DNA of 35,364 nucleotides from positions 1 through 35,364 of the forward strand of contig JBGUPL010000099.1 in assembly GCA_045130275.1 (NCBI GenBank), read 5' to 3'. Below, piece after piece: positions 24,200 through 31,094 of the stretch (positions are counted from its first letter, which is position 1; each line of letters begins with the position of its first letter). The notes below the pieces were generated by a model. That model saw only the letters and a program-made list of their open reading frames with translations, was not told where the DNA came from and searched no databases. Source of the DNA: F23-D06 sp045130275. Lineage in GTDB: Bacteria; Bacteroidota; Bacteroidia; Bacteroidales; WCHB1-69. The position numbers and the translations under genes were made by a program.

Positions 24200-24393
24200 A
24201 GGTTATCCACATCAACTTTCACACATTCTCCGTTCAAATAAGCCGCGTGTCCCCGTTGGACCTTTGCCACAAATTCTGGATTATATTCCAGTTCATCATT
24301 TGACACCACAACGGCCCCTCTGCTTTTGATTTTGGCGATCAAGTCCGCAATGACAGTGTCATTGTTGTCGTATGTAATGGTTACCGTACACAT
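24190..24393 (-). CDS. Antitoxin partner of YoeB (DUF2683-like)
   Basis: A 67-aa protein starting MCTVTITYDNND. The frame extends upstream to 24432, but that part overlaps the -7 box, so ATG 24393 is the start. The C-terminal half EYNPEFVAKVQRGHAAYLNG followed by VDNLW resembles the short DUF2683-type antitoxins found with YoeB in Bacteroidota, rather than a classic YefM/Phd protein. It would neutralise the toxin and probably repress its own promoter, though no clear DNA-binding motif is seen. The order antitoxin-toxin with a 10-bp overlap supports the pairing. Confidence 0.85.
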   Translation of the reverse strand: MCTVTITYDNNDTVIADLIAKIKSRGAVVVSNDELEYNPEFVAKVQRGHAAYLNGECVKVDVDNLWS

Positions 24394-24429
24394 AATATGT
24401 TTATTTTGTCGTTCGATATAATGATGCCG

Positions 24430-24437
24430 CAAAAGTA
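24430..24437 (-). promoter_or_regulatory. -7 box, TACTTTTG, of the toxin-antitoxin unit
   Basis: On the minus strand the sequence is TATACTTTTGCGGC, 36 bp before the antitoxin start. It lies just downstream of the duplicated core at 24462-24522. Confidence 0.7.
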
Positions 24438-24461
24438 TAAATTTTTCTCACACAACTCTTC

Positions 24462-24522
24462 TCCAGTTCCTTCAAAAACCGTCCCAAACCGCACTTTTAA
24501 CCGATTTTAACACAAGAATGGC
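24462..24522 (-). repeat. 61-bp promoter-upstream repeat, copy 1
   Basis: It matches 25742-25802 with a single mismatch (24482) and no gap. It sits 24-85 bp upstream of the -7 box, where a regulator or UP-like element would bind. The flanking 32 bp down to the -7 box align without gaps but are less similar. Read on the minus strand it holds TTAAAATCGGTTAAAAGTGC. Confidence 0.92.
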
Positions 24523-24551
24523 GTTTAAAGGCGCTTTTTCTGCCGGGATAA

Positions 24552-25493
24552 TCACCGCAAGATCCAATAAGGATATTCCTGGAATATCATATCCGTAGGT
24601 GGGGACATCTTGGGGTTGAGTGTCCAACGGGGCATGTTGTCGATAATACGGTATAAGGCGCCAAACATGCGCTCGTCCTCTTCTCCTGAAATCGCAAAAC
24701 GCAGACGGACATCCACCACCTCGCCGTCTTGATTGAATTCCAAAAGGAAAGCATTGTCATTGACGGATTTGTACTTCGAAGAACGCTCCTCTTTCCGATA
24801 TTGACGTTTTTCTTTTCTCCATTGTTTTTCCATCATACGCTCAATAGGATCACGGGAGTGTTTTATTTCTGACCGTTTTGCATGATCCAGTTTCGTTTTT
24901 CCCTTGAGCCACTTCCGCAATTCCGGATTGTTTTTCAATTGACGGTGCATGAAAGACTTGAATGTGCCATATTCAGAAGGGAAACGCCACACGTCTTTTC
25001 TGACCGATCGTGGGGCCGACACCGTGCCGTCCATAGCAAATTCAGGCGGTTCAAAAACCACTTCTATAGTGTCCAAACTTGTCGGGAGATTTGATTCATC
25101 GGCTGTGTCGATTTCCGGTCCATTATCCTTTTGGGGCACAACGCCCATCATCCGGTAGGTGTCGCAAGGCTTCGTCGGGTCCTGAGTTGCAGGGTTGCTC
25201 GGATCGGTGTTCCTTTGCGGCTCGTTCCCTGCTTCGGAGGTCTCAGCTGTCTGTGCCGCCGCCGGTGCCACCGACAGCATCGCGATGCCCGCCACCGCGA
25301 CGGCCTTGCCGAGGGCGCGGCGCTTCGACAGTTCGCGTTCGAGGTAACGCACCTCCGCCTCGCAGTAGGGGCACGTGCCCGCGCAGTCGCCCGTGTGCGT
25401 GCATTCGCGCTCCTGCAACGGGATGCCGTTGGCGTCGGCGACCTTCCGCCGCACCTCTTTCAGCACTTTGCATGTGGTTTTTCCTCTGGGCAT
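24552..25493 (-). CDS. Cys-cluster presequence protein B
   Basis: A 313-aa paralog of the protein at 23009-23917. The frame runs upstream to 25544, but the ATG at 25493 gives MPRGKTTCKV, aligned exactly with paralog A. The same ~60-residue module with C8, C31, C37, C41 and C44 is followed by a hydrophobic segment (about 62-78) ending in APAAAQ, a good SPase I site. After a Pro/Thr-rich linker comes MMGVVPQKD (compare RGIVPMTD in A). A long basic stretch (EKQWRKEKRQYRKEERSSKY) follows, then FNQDGEVVDVRLRFA and a C-terminal strand region that may be a divergent TonB-C-like domain. The function is unknown. Its leader of over 200 nt contains three hairpins. Confidence 0.75.
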   Translation of the reverse strand: MPRGKTTCKVLKEVRRKVADANGIPLQERECTHTGDCAGTCPYCEAEVRYLERELSKRRALGKAVAVAGIAMLSVAPAAAQTAETSEAGNEPQRNTDPSNPATQDPTKPCDTYRMMGVVPQKDNGPEIDTADESNLPTSLDTIEVVFEPPEFAMDGTVSAPRSVRKDVWRFPSEYGTFKSFMHRQLKNNPELRKWLKGKTKLDHAKRSEIKHSRDPIERMMEKQWRKEKRQYRKEERSSKYKSVNDNAFLLEFNQDGEVVDVRLRFAISGEEDERMFGALYRIIDNMPRWTLNPKMSPPTDMIFQEYPYWILR

Positions 25494-25605
25494 CGTTTTA
25501 GGATTTTTGAAAGGGCGAAAATACACTTTTTTGCGGAAATCCATGCGGAATTGCGGAAAACATGCGGAAAAATCTCACCATGCAATCATGAAGACTGGGG
25601 ATATC

Positions 25606-25698
25606 CCGTGCTGAAGCACGGAACATTAATAACCCCATATAAGCGCAACGAAGTGGAGCGCAGTGTGGGGTTATTGGGATTGCGTGCATCCTGCACGC
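25606..25698. repeat. Three-hairpin palindromic element in the paralog B leader
   Basis: Three perfect stems occur in a row: CCGTGC-TGAA-GCACGG (25606-25621), AATAACCCCA ... TGGGGTTATT (25628-25675, enclosing a GCGC pair), and GCGTGCA-TCC-TGCACGC (25682-25698). The whole 25494-25709 stretch has no credible gene. It lies between the promoter copy at 25710 and the start of paralog B, and looks like an inserted REP-type unit. Confidence 0.75.
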
Positions 25699-25709
25699 CT
25701 CGCGATCGG

Positions 25710-25717
25710 CGAAAGTA
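25710..25717 (-). promoter_or_regulatory. -7 box, TACTTTCG, for paralog B
   Basis: Minus-strand TATACTTTCG aligns without gaps with the toxin-antitoxin promoter at 24430. It lies 217 bp before the paralog B start because of the repeat element in between. Confidence 0.6.
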
Positions 25718-25741
25718 TACATTTTACCGGTACAGTCCTCA

Positions 25742-25802
25742 TCCAGTTCCTTCAAAAACCGACCCAAACCGCACTTTTAACCGATTTTAACACAAGAATG
25801 GC
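25742..25802 (-). repeat. 61-bp promoter-upstream repeat, copy 2
   Basis: Second copy of the core described at 24462-24522, with one mismatch (25762). It has the same distance to its -7 box. On its other side it borders the sialidase promoter region. Confidence 0.92.
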
Positions 25803-25811
25803 AATTACAAA

Positions 25812-25871
25812 CTCTTTTTTTGCAAAGATTTTCCGCGTCACATCCGCTATCGGAAAAACTTTATCTTTGCA
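25812..25871 (+). promoter_or_regulatory. Sialidase promoter with inverted repeat (copy 1)
   Basis: A 9-bp inverted repeat, TGCAAAGAT (25821-25829) and ATCTTTGCA (25863-25871), surrounds the promoter. The right arm contains the -7 box TATCTTTG (25862-25869). The whole ~60-70 bp resembles 27082-27151. The ATG at 25884 is only about 14 bp after the box, so the mRNA leader would be very short. Confidence 0.65.
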
Positions 25872-25883
25872 TTTTCAAATATC

Positions 25884-27035
25884 ATGTCAATGTCTAATCG
25901 GAAATACCCTTTTATGCTCGCGCTGCTGCTCATCCTTTCCTATGTGACCGGTGCAGCGCAGCCCACAACAGCGGGTTCCCCTCGACGGACTGTGCTCTAT
26001 CGCCCCGGCGACTTCGACTCGCAGTTTTTCCGCATCCCCGCTCTCATCACCGCCAAGGACGGCAGTTTGGTGGCCGCCTGCGACCGCCGCAAATACAGCA
26101 ATGCCGACCTGCCCGAGGACATCGACATCATCCTCAACCGCAGCACTGACGGTGGTCGATTCTGGTCGGGACCGCAGTTCCTCGCCATCGGAAGAGGAAA
26201 GGGGCAAGGGTTCGGCGACTGTGCCTTTGCTCGCACCCGCGACGAGGGCGGGCTCATCGCCGTATATCCGGGCGGTGTCGGCTTCTGGCAGTCGCGGCCC
26301 GACGAACCGCTCCGCATCTACTGCCGACGCAGCACCGACAACGGAGCCTCATGGTCGCCGGCCGAGGACATCACCCTCTACCTTTACGGTCCCGACTGCG
26401 TGGATTCCGTCCGCCGACAATGGTGGGGAGCTTTCTGCGCATCGGGCAACGGGCTACTCACCTCTACTGGTCGCATCCTATTCGTGGCTGCCGTGCGCGA
26501 AGGCGAGGCGTGGTCAGCCAACGACTATGTCCTCTACTCCGACGACAACGGCGAGACTTGGCAGTGCTCGCAGCGCGCCTGCACGGGTGGAGATGAGGCC
26601 AAGGTGGTGGAACTCCGCGACGGCCGCATCCTGATGAGCATCCGCCATAACGGCGAGCGGTGGTTCAATATCTCCGAGGACGGCGGCGTCACCTGGCACG
26701 ACACGGTCTTTGCCGGAAAAGGAATCAACGCCCCCGCCTGCAATGGTGACATCCTCCGCTATGACCGTCCAGACGGATCAAGTGTGCTGCTCCACTCGCT
26801 GCCCACCGGCAACGAACGGAAAGATGTGAAAGTGATGATCAGTTATGACGAGGGAAAGACGTGGCCCGTCGGGAAGGTGATTGTCCCCTACAATTCGGCC
26901 TACTCTTCGCTCTGCATTCTCCCCGACGGAACTATCGGAATGTACGTGGAGGAAGACCCGCACGGCAGCGATCACTACGAAATGGTTTTCTACAATTTCA
27001 GCATAGAGTGGTTGGAAGGGAAGCTAAAGCCCTAA
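25884..27035 (+). CDS. Exo-alpha-sialidase (GH33)
   Basis: A 383-aa exported glycoside hydrolase with a signal peptide (about residues 1-25, ending GAAQ). The six-bladed propeller is shown by the FRIP motif (49-52, with an active-site Arg) and five Asp boxes: STDGGRFW, STDNGASW, SDDNGETW, SEDGGVTW and SYDEGKTW. EAKVVELRDGRILMSIRHNGERW-type residues supply the catalytic Glu and second Arg, and YNSAYSSL the likely nucleophile Tyr. It would release terminal sialic acid from host or dietary glycans in the periplasm or outside. No nan catabolic genes are adjacent. A second ATG six bases later (MSNRK) is an alternative start. Confidence 0.93.
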   Translation: MSMSNRKYPFMLALLLILSYVTGAAQPTTAGSPRRTVLYRPGDFDSQFFRIPALITAKDGSLVAACDRRKYSNADLPEDIDIILNRSTDGGRFWSGPQFLAIGRGKGQGFGDCAFARTRDEGGLIAVYPGGVGFWQSRPDEPLRIYCRRSTDNGASWSPAEDITLYLYGPDCVDSVRRQWWGAFCASGNGLLTSTGRILFVAAVREGEAWSANDYVLYSDDNGETWQCSQRACTGGDEAKVVELRDGRILMSIRHNGERWFNISEDGGVTWHDTVFAGKGINAPACNGDILRYDRPDGSSVLLHSLPTGNERKDVKVMISYDEGKTWPVGKVIVPYNSAYSSLCILPDGTIGMYVEEDPHGSDHYEMVFYNFSIEWLEGKLKP

Positions 27036-27081
27036 TCAAGCGCCGTGCTCGACACGGATGCTATTTGTTCGCGTTTTAGAG

Positions 27082-27143
27082 TTCTTTTTCTGCAAAGATT
27101 GTTTACCTGCACATTCCGCTTTCAGAAAAAATTTATCTTTGCA
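27082..27143 (+). promoter_or_regulatory. AGCS symporter promoter with inverted repeat (copy 2)
   Basis: The 9-bp arms TGCAAAGAT (27091-27099) and ATCTTTGCA (27135-27143) are the same as before the sialidase gene, 2 bp further apart. The -7 box TATCTTTG is at 27134-27141 and is followed by GCATTTTCAAA in both copies. The rest of the 176-bp spacer has no clear gene; one 8-codon frame at 27178-27204 is noted among the findings. Confidence 0.65.
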
Positions 27144-27211
27144 TTTTCAAACAAACCGTTACTATTCGGAAGAATTTATGACAAACCCGGATTCAAACAG
27201 CTAACAGTTAC

Positions 27212-28810
27212 ATGGTATTATTGGACATTTCGCGTATAGCAACCGTCATAGAGACCATCTACAGCTGGGTGTGGAGCCCGGCATTGGTGGGTCTCTGCCT
27301 CCTTTCGGCGCTCTATTTCTCCCTCAGAACCCGTTTCGTGCAGGTTCGCCGCTTCGGCGAGATGTTCCGGCTGCTCTTCAGCACCGACAAGAAGCAGAAA
27401 ACGGGCATCACCTCATTCCAAGCGTTCGCGATGGCGTTGTCGGGCCGTGTGGGCACGGGCAACATCGTGGGGGTGGCCACGGCCATCGGCTTCGGCGGGC
27501 CGGGTGCTATCGTCTGGATGTGGGTCATCGCCTTTTTCGGGGCCGGCAGTGCCTTTGTGGAGGCCACGCTCGCGCAGATTTTCAAGGAGAACCATAACGG
27601 ACAGTTCCGTGGCGGTCCGGCCTACTACATCGAAAAAGGGCTGCACAGCACCTTCTTCGGATGCGTGTTCGCAGTTATCACGGCCATCGCTTGCGGTATC
27701 TTTTTGCCGCCGGTTCAATGCAACGGCATCGCGCTGTCCATGTCGCAGTCGTTCGGCATCGCCCCGTGGATCGTGGGGCTCGCGGTGGCGTTGGTGCTCG
27801 CCTTGGTCATCATCGGCGGGGTGAAGCGCATTGCCAATGTGGCGCAGATCGTAGCCCCCTTCATGGCCATCCTTTACATCCTGCTCGCCATCGTGGTGCT
27901 CGTCATTCACTACAAGTTAGTGCCCGGCGTCTTCCTCGACATGTTGCGCGGCGCGGTGGGCGCGGGTCCGTTGGGTTCCGCCATCCTCGGCAGCACCATC
28001 TCCTGGGGCGTGAAACGCGGCATCTACTCCAACGAGGCCGGTCAGGGCACTGGACCTATCGTGGCCGCCGCTGCCAAAGTGAGCCATCCGGTCAAGCAGG
28101 GACTCGTGCAGGCCTTCTCCGTCTATATCGACACCCTGCTGGTCTGCACCGCCACGGCCCTGATGATCCTCGCCTGCCAGACCTACAACATCATCGACAC
28201 CGTGCAGGTAACAGCCCCTGGCGAGACTACGGTCACCTACCTTCAACAGAACCCCGATGCACCCGACGGCGAGCCCGGCGTCTTCTATACCATCAGCGCC
28301 ATTAGCAAAATCATCGGCAAGCGTGCCGCCGGCGACATCGTCTCCATCGCCCTCTTCTTCTTCGCCTTCACCACCATCATGGCCTATTACTATTACGCCG
28401 AGACCAACCTCATATACCTCTTTAGCCGCTTCCGCCGATGGCAACTGCGCCGGATGCGGGAGAAAGGCCTGAGTCAGACAGCTATTGAGCAGGAGAAAAC
28501 GGAGTTGGAGCGCGCTGACCGCGTTTTCGGCGATGACTACAGCGAAAAGATTGTCGTCTGGATCCTGCGCATCTTCACCGTTGTGATGGTGTTTGTCGGT
28601 TCCCTGACCACCAGCGGCGTCACATGGACCTTAGGCGACATCGGCGTTGGCGCTATGGCCTGGATTAATATCATTGCCATTATTCTGCTCTCTCCCAAGG
28701 CGTTACGCGCCCTCCGCGACTATGAAAAGGACAAAAAACAAGGCGTGGAGCCGAAATTCGACCCTTCTGAACTGGAGATTGAAAATGCGGATTTCTGGGA
28801 GAATGTTTAA
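27212..28810 (+). CDS. Alanine/glycine:cation symporter (AGCS family)
   Basis: A 532-aa inner-membrane transporter with about 10-11 hydrophobic segments. The family signature region is clear: SGRVGTGNIVGVATAIGFGG and PGAIVWMWVIAFFGAGSAFVE, then GGPAYYIEKGL and GVKRGIYSNEAGQGTGPIVAA. These are typical sodium-coupled alanine or glycine carriers. A charged cytoplasmic loop (RRWQLRRMREKGLSQTAIEQ) precedes the last segments and makes it longer than the ~450-aa minimum. The exact substrate is inferred from family. It may be co-regulated with the sialidase because their promoters are similar. It converges with the pyridoxal kinase gene with only 11 bp between stops. Confidence 0.92.
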   Translation: MVLLDISRIATVIETIYSWVWSPALVGLCLLSALYFSLRTRFVQVRRFGEMFRLLFSTDKKQKTGITSFQAFAMALSGRVGTGNIVGVATAIGFGGPGAIVWMWVIAFFGAGSAFVEATLAQIFKENHNGQFRGGPAYYIEKGLHSTFFGCVFAVITAIACGIFLPPVQCNGIALSMSQSFGIAPWIVGLAVALVLALVIIGGVKRIANVAQIVAPFMAILYILLAIVVLVIHYKLVPGVFLDMLRGAVGAGPLGSAILGSTISWGVKRGIYSNEAGQGTGPIVAAAAKVSHPVKQGLVQAFSVYIDTLLVCTATALMILACQTYNIIDTVQVTAPGETTVTYLQQNPDAPDGEPGVFYTISAISKIIGKRAAGDIVSIALFFFAFTTIMAYYYYAETNLIYLFSRFRRWQLRRMREKGLSQTAIEQEKTELERADRVFGDDYSEKIVVWILRIFTVVMVFVGSLTTSGVTWTLGDIGVGAMAWINIIAIILLSPKALRALRDYEKDKKQGVEPKFDPSELEIENADFWENV

Positions 28811-28821
28811 AACCTTGAACC

Positions 28822-29640
28822 TTAACGCATCAACTCGTCAAAGTGACGTTCAATGGGAATGCCGTTGTCCTGTCTGAGAAAGTGCTGGTTTGCTTCAATG
28901 ACGTAAGCCACGAATTTCATCGCCTTCAAAACACTGTCTTCCAATGTATTTCCCTTCAGATACTGACCGATAGTCACGGAAGAGAAGACATCACCCGTGC
29001 CGGAGAATTGTGCCGCCACCTGACGGTACGGAAGCACAATCGTCTTGTCTAATCCTTTGTCGAACAGCATCGTGCAGGTCTGCCCGTCCATCACCATACT
29101 GGAGATAATCACCGAATTGTCTCCCAATTTGTGCAGTGTCTGTATTAACTCCTGCGCCTCGTCAAAGGTCAGGGATTCTTTATCTAAATACTTGTTTGCC
29201 AAAAATTTAGCTTCCGTCACATTCGGGACAATCAAGTCGGCAATGCGGCAAACGCTCCGCATATACTCCACCGTTTCGGCCGTCGCGCCGTTGTAGAGTT
29301 TTCCGTCATCCGCCATAATGGGATCGACGAAGATAAACGATCCCCGCGCCTTCAGTTTCCGACAGTATTCAGTCACAATCCGCGTCTGCTCCGCGGAAAC
29401 GAGATAGCCCGTGCAGACCGCATCCACGTTGAAACCCTGTTCCTCCCAGATGTCGATGCTTTGGCGCATATACTCCGTGGTGTCCAGCACCGCGAACTTG
29501 CCGTAGCTGAAGTTATTGGAAACCATGGAGGATGGAAGCCGATATATCTCATAACCAAGGTGGGACAAAATCGGGGTCATCACCGACATGCCCAAGTTGC
29601 CGTAACCGACAATGTCGCCTATAAGGAGGATGCTGCTCAT
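28822..29640 (-). CDS. Pyridoxal/pyridoxamine kinase-like
   Basis: A 272-aa cytoplasmic ribokinase-superfamily kinase. The N-terminus SSILLIGDIVGYGNLGMSVM, FVDPIMADDGKLYNG, LIVPNVTEAKFLAN and the catalytic-anion-hole motif FSGTGDVFSS (about 213-222) match PdxK/PdxY. It would phosphorylate pyridoxal for PLP salvage. Two PLP-dependent decarboxylases are in the window, but no operon link exists. The upstream GTPase gene ends 49 bp before the start and the spacer is almost all tandem array, so no Shine-Dalgarno is visible. The two genes are probably co-transcribed. Confidence 0.88.
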   Translation of the reverse strand: MSSILLIGDIVGYGNLGMSVMTPILSHLGYEIYRLPSSMVSNNFSYGKFAVLDTTEYMRQSIDIWEEQGFNVDAVCTGYLVSAEQTRIVTEYCRKLKARGSFIFVDPIMADDGKLYNGATAETVEYMRSVCRIADLIVPNVTEAKFLANKYLDKESLTFDEAQELIQTLHKLGDNSVIISSMVMDGQTCTMLFDKGLDKTIVLPYRQVAAQFSGTGDVFSSVTIGQYLKGNTLEDSVLKAMKFVAYVIEANQHFLRQDNGIPIERHFDELMR

Positions 29641-29648
29641 TTGTATAA

Positions 29649-29692
29649 GGTTAGAGGGTTAGAGGGTTAGAGGGTTAGAAGGTTATGGGTTA
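29649..29692. repeat. GGTTAGAG array (mostly 8-bp units)
   Basis: Units GGTTAGAG (three), GGTTAGAA, GGTTATG and GGTTAG fill the spacer between the GTPase and the pyridoxal kinase. The GTPase stop codon (29690-29692, minus strand) is in the last unit. Confidence 0.85.
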
Positions 29693-30958
29693 GTCTTCGA
29701 GGCAGTTGTCTAGTTCGCGGGTGAGTTGAGGGATGTCCATGTGTTGGCCGATGAAGACGATTTTGACCATGCGGTCGCCGTATTCAGGGTCCCAGTCGCG
29801 CATGAAGGAGGGGTCTTCCTGCATCAGCTGCACCAGATCCTCCTGCGGGGCAGTGGCGTACCACAGGCCGGCCTCCGTGAGCTTCTGCTGCACACCTGCC
29901 TGCTCGTAAAGGTACGACATGTCGCGGTATTCTTTGAAATAGCACACGCCCTTGGCCCGGATGATATTCTTCGGACGCTTTTTCGACAAGAATTTATTGA
30001 ACTCAGCGATCTTGAACGGTTTCCGACGATAATACACAAACGTGGAGATGCCGTACTCTTCCACTTCCCCACCTTCATGGTCGTGGTGGTGGTGATGATG
30101 GTGACCGTGATGCTCATGCTCATGTTCATCCTCCTCGTCATCATCATGGTCGTGATGATGATCATGATGATGGTCATCGTCGTGATGATGGTGGTCGGCG
30201 CGTGCCTCGCGTTCTTCCTCCTCGGTGGTCTCGCGCTCTAATTCGCGCACCCAACCCGTAGAAACAGCAACACGCTCATAGTCAAATGCTTTCGTGCCCA
30301 CAATGCGGTCCAAGTCCACTTGGGCATAGTCGGTCTCAATAATTTCCGCTCCGGGATTCAGATGACGGATAATCTCCTTGACGCGCTCAATCTCATCCTC
30401 CGTCACCTCAGAAACTTTGTTGAGCAGCACGATGTTGCAGAACTCTATCTGTTGGACAAGCAGGTTTTCAATATCCTCTTCGTCAATGTCTTCGCGTTCG
30501 AGATCGCCGCCGCAGGAGAACTCGCTCTGCATCCGCAACGCATCCACCACGGTGACAATGCAATCGAGGCGCGGGGTACCGGCCTCGGTGTATTTCGGGT
30601 TCATTCTCGGAATCGTGGAAATCGTGCGGGCGATGGGTTCCGGCTCACAGATGCCGCTAGCCTCGATGACGATGTAGTCGAACTGCTGGGTTTTCACCAA
30701 ATCCGACAGTTGGTCCACCAGATCCATCTTCAGGGTGCAGCATATACATCCATTTTGGAGCGCCACGAGGCTGTCGTCTTTCTGAGCCACCACCCCACCC
30801 TTCTGGATGAGCGAGGCATCAATATTCACCTCACCTATATCATTGACTATCACCGCAAATTTGATTCCCTTGCGATTCGTCAGAATATGATTCACCAACG
30901 TTGTCTTTCCGCTTCCCAAATAGCCTGTCAGCAGTAACACCGGCACATCTTTCTTCAT
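29690..30958 (-). CDS. COG0523 (CobW/YjiA/ZNG1-like) GTPase with His-rich loop
   Basis: A 422-aa cytoplasmic metallochaperone-type GTPase (423 if the first of two adjacent ATG codons is used). It has the P-loop TGYLGSGKTTL, the metal-binding CICC (72-75), and EASGICEPEPI; the base-recognition motif reads LLNKVSEV. A very His-rich linker (about 258-296) holds 23 His among Asp/Glu, followed by the CobW C-terminal domain (KPFKIAEFNKFL ... MVKIVFIGQHMD). Family members deliver zinc or cobalt to target enzymes, and His-rich loops occur in zinc-related ones. The target is unknown. No Zur-like operator was recognised. Its own -7 box is 26 bp upstream. Confidence 0.92.
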   Translation of the reverse strand: MKKDVPVLLLTGYLGSGKTTLVNHILTNRKGIKFAVIVNDIGEVNIDASLIQKGGVVAQKDDSLVALQNGCICCTLKMDLVDQLSDLVKTQQFDYIVIEASGICEPEPIARTISTIPRMNPKYTEAGTPRLDCIVTVVDALRMQSEFSCGGDLEREDIDEEDIENLLVQQIEFCNIVLLNKVSEVTEDEIERVKEIIRHLNPGAEIIETDYAQVDLDRIVGTKAFDYERVAVSTGWVRELERETTEEEEREARADHHHHDDDHHHDHHHDHDDDEEDEHEHEHHGHHHHHHHDHEGGEVEEYGISTFVYYRRKPFKIAEFNKFLSKKRPKNIIRAKGVCYFKEYRDMSYLYEQAGVQQKLTEAGLWYATAPQEDLVQLMQEDPSFMRDWDPEYGDRMVKIVFIGQHMDIPQLTRELDNCLED

Positions 30959-30983
30959 CATAATGTCTCAATTTTTCGGGGCG

Positions 30984-30991
30984 CAAAGGTA
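30984..30991 (-). promoter_or_regulatory. -7 box, TACCTTTG, for the COG0523 gene
   Basis: Minus-strand TACCTTTGCGCC matches TAnnTTTG and lies 26 bp before the start. It is divergent from the promoter at 31095. Confidence 0.7.
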
Positions 30992-31094
30992 CAAAATTTT
31001 GGGTTAAGACTGAAGGGTTAAAGTGTCGCCTGAAACATCCAAACCTTACAATCCCTTCACCCCTATAAACTGTAAACCATAAACCAATTTTTAT

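Noticed and set aside
29726..30241. Hydrophobic-looking frame with long Met/Val runs
   Set aside because: It is the antisense of the His/Asp-rich linker of the COG0523 GTPase; CAT and CAC codons read as ATG and GTG on the other strand.
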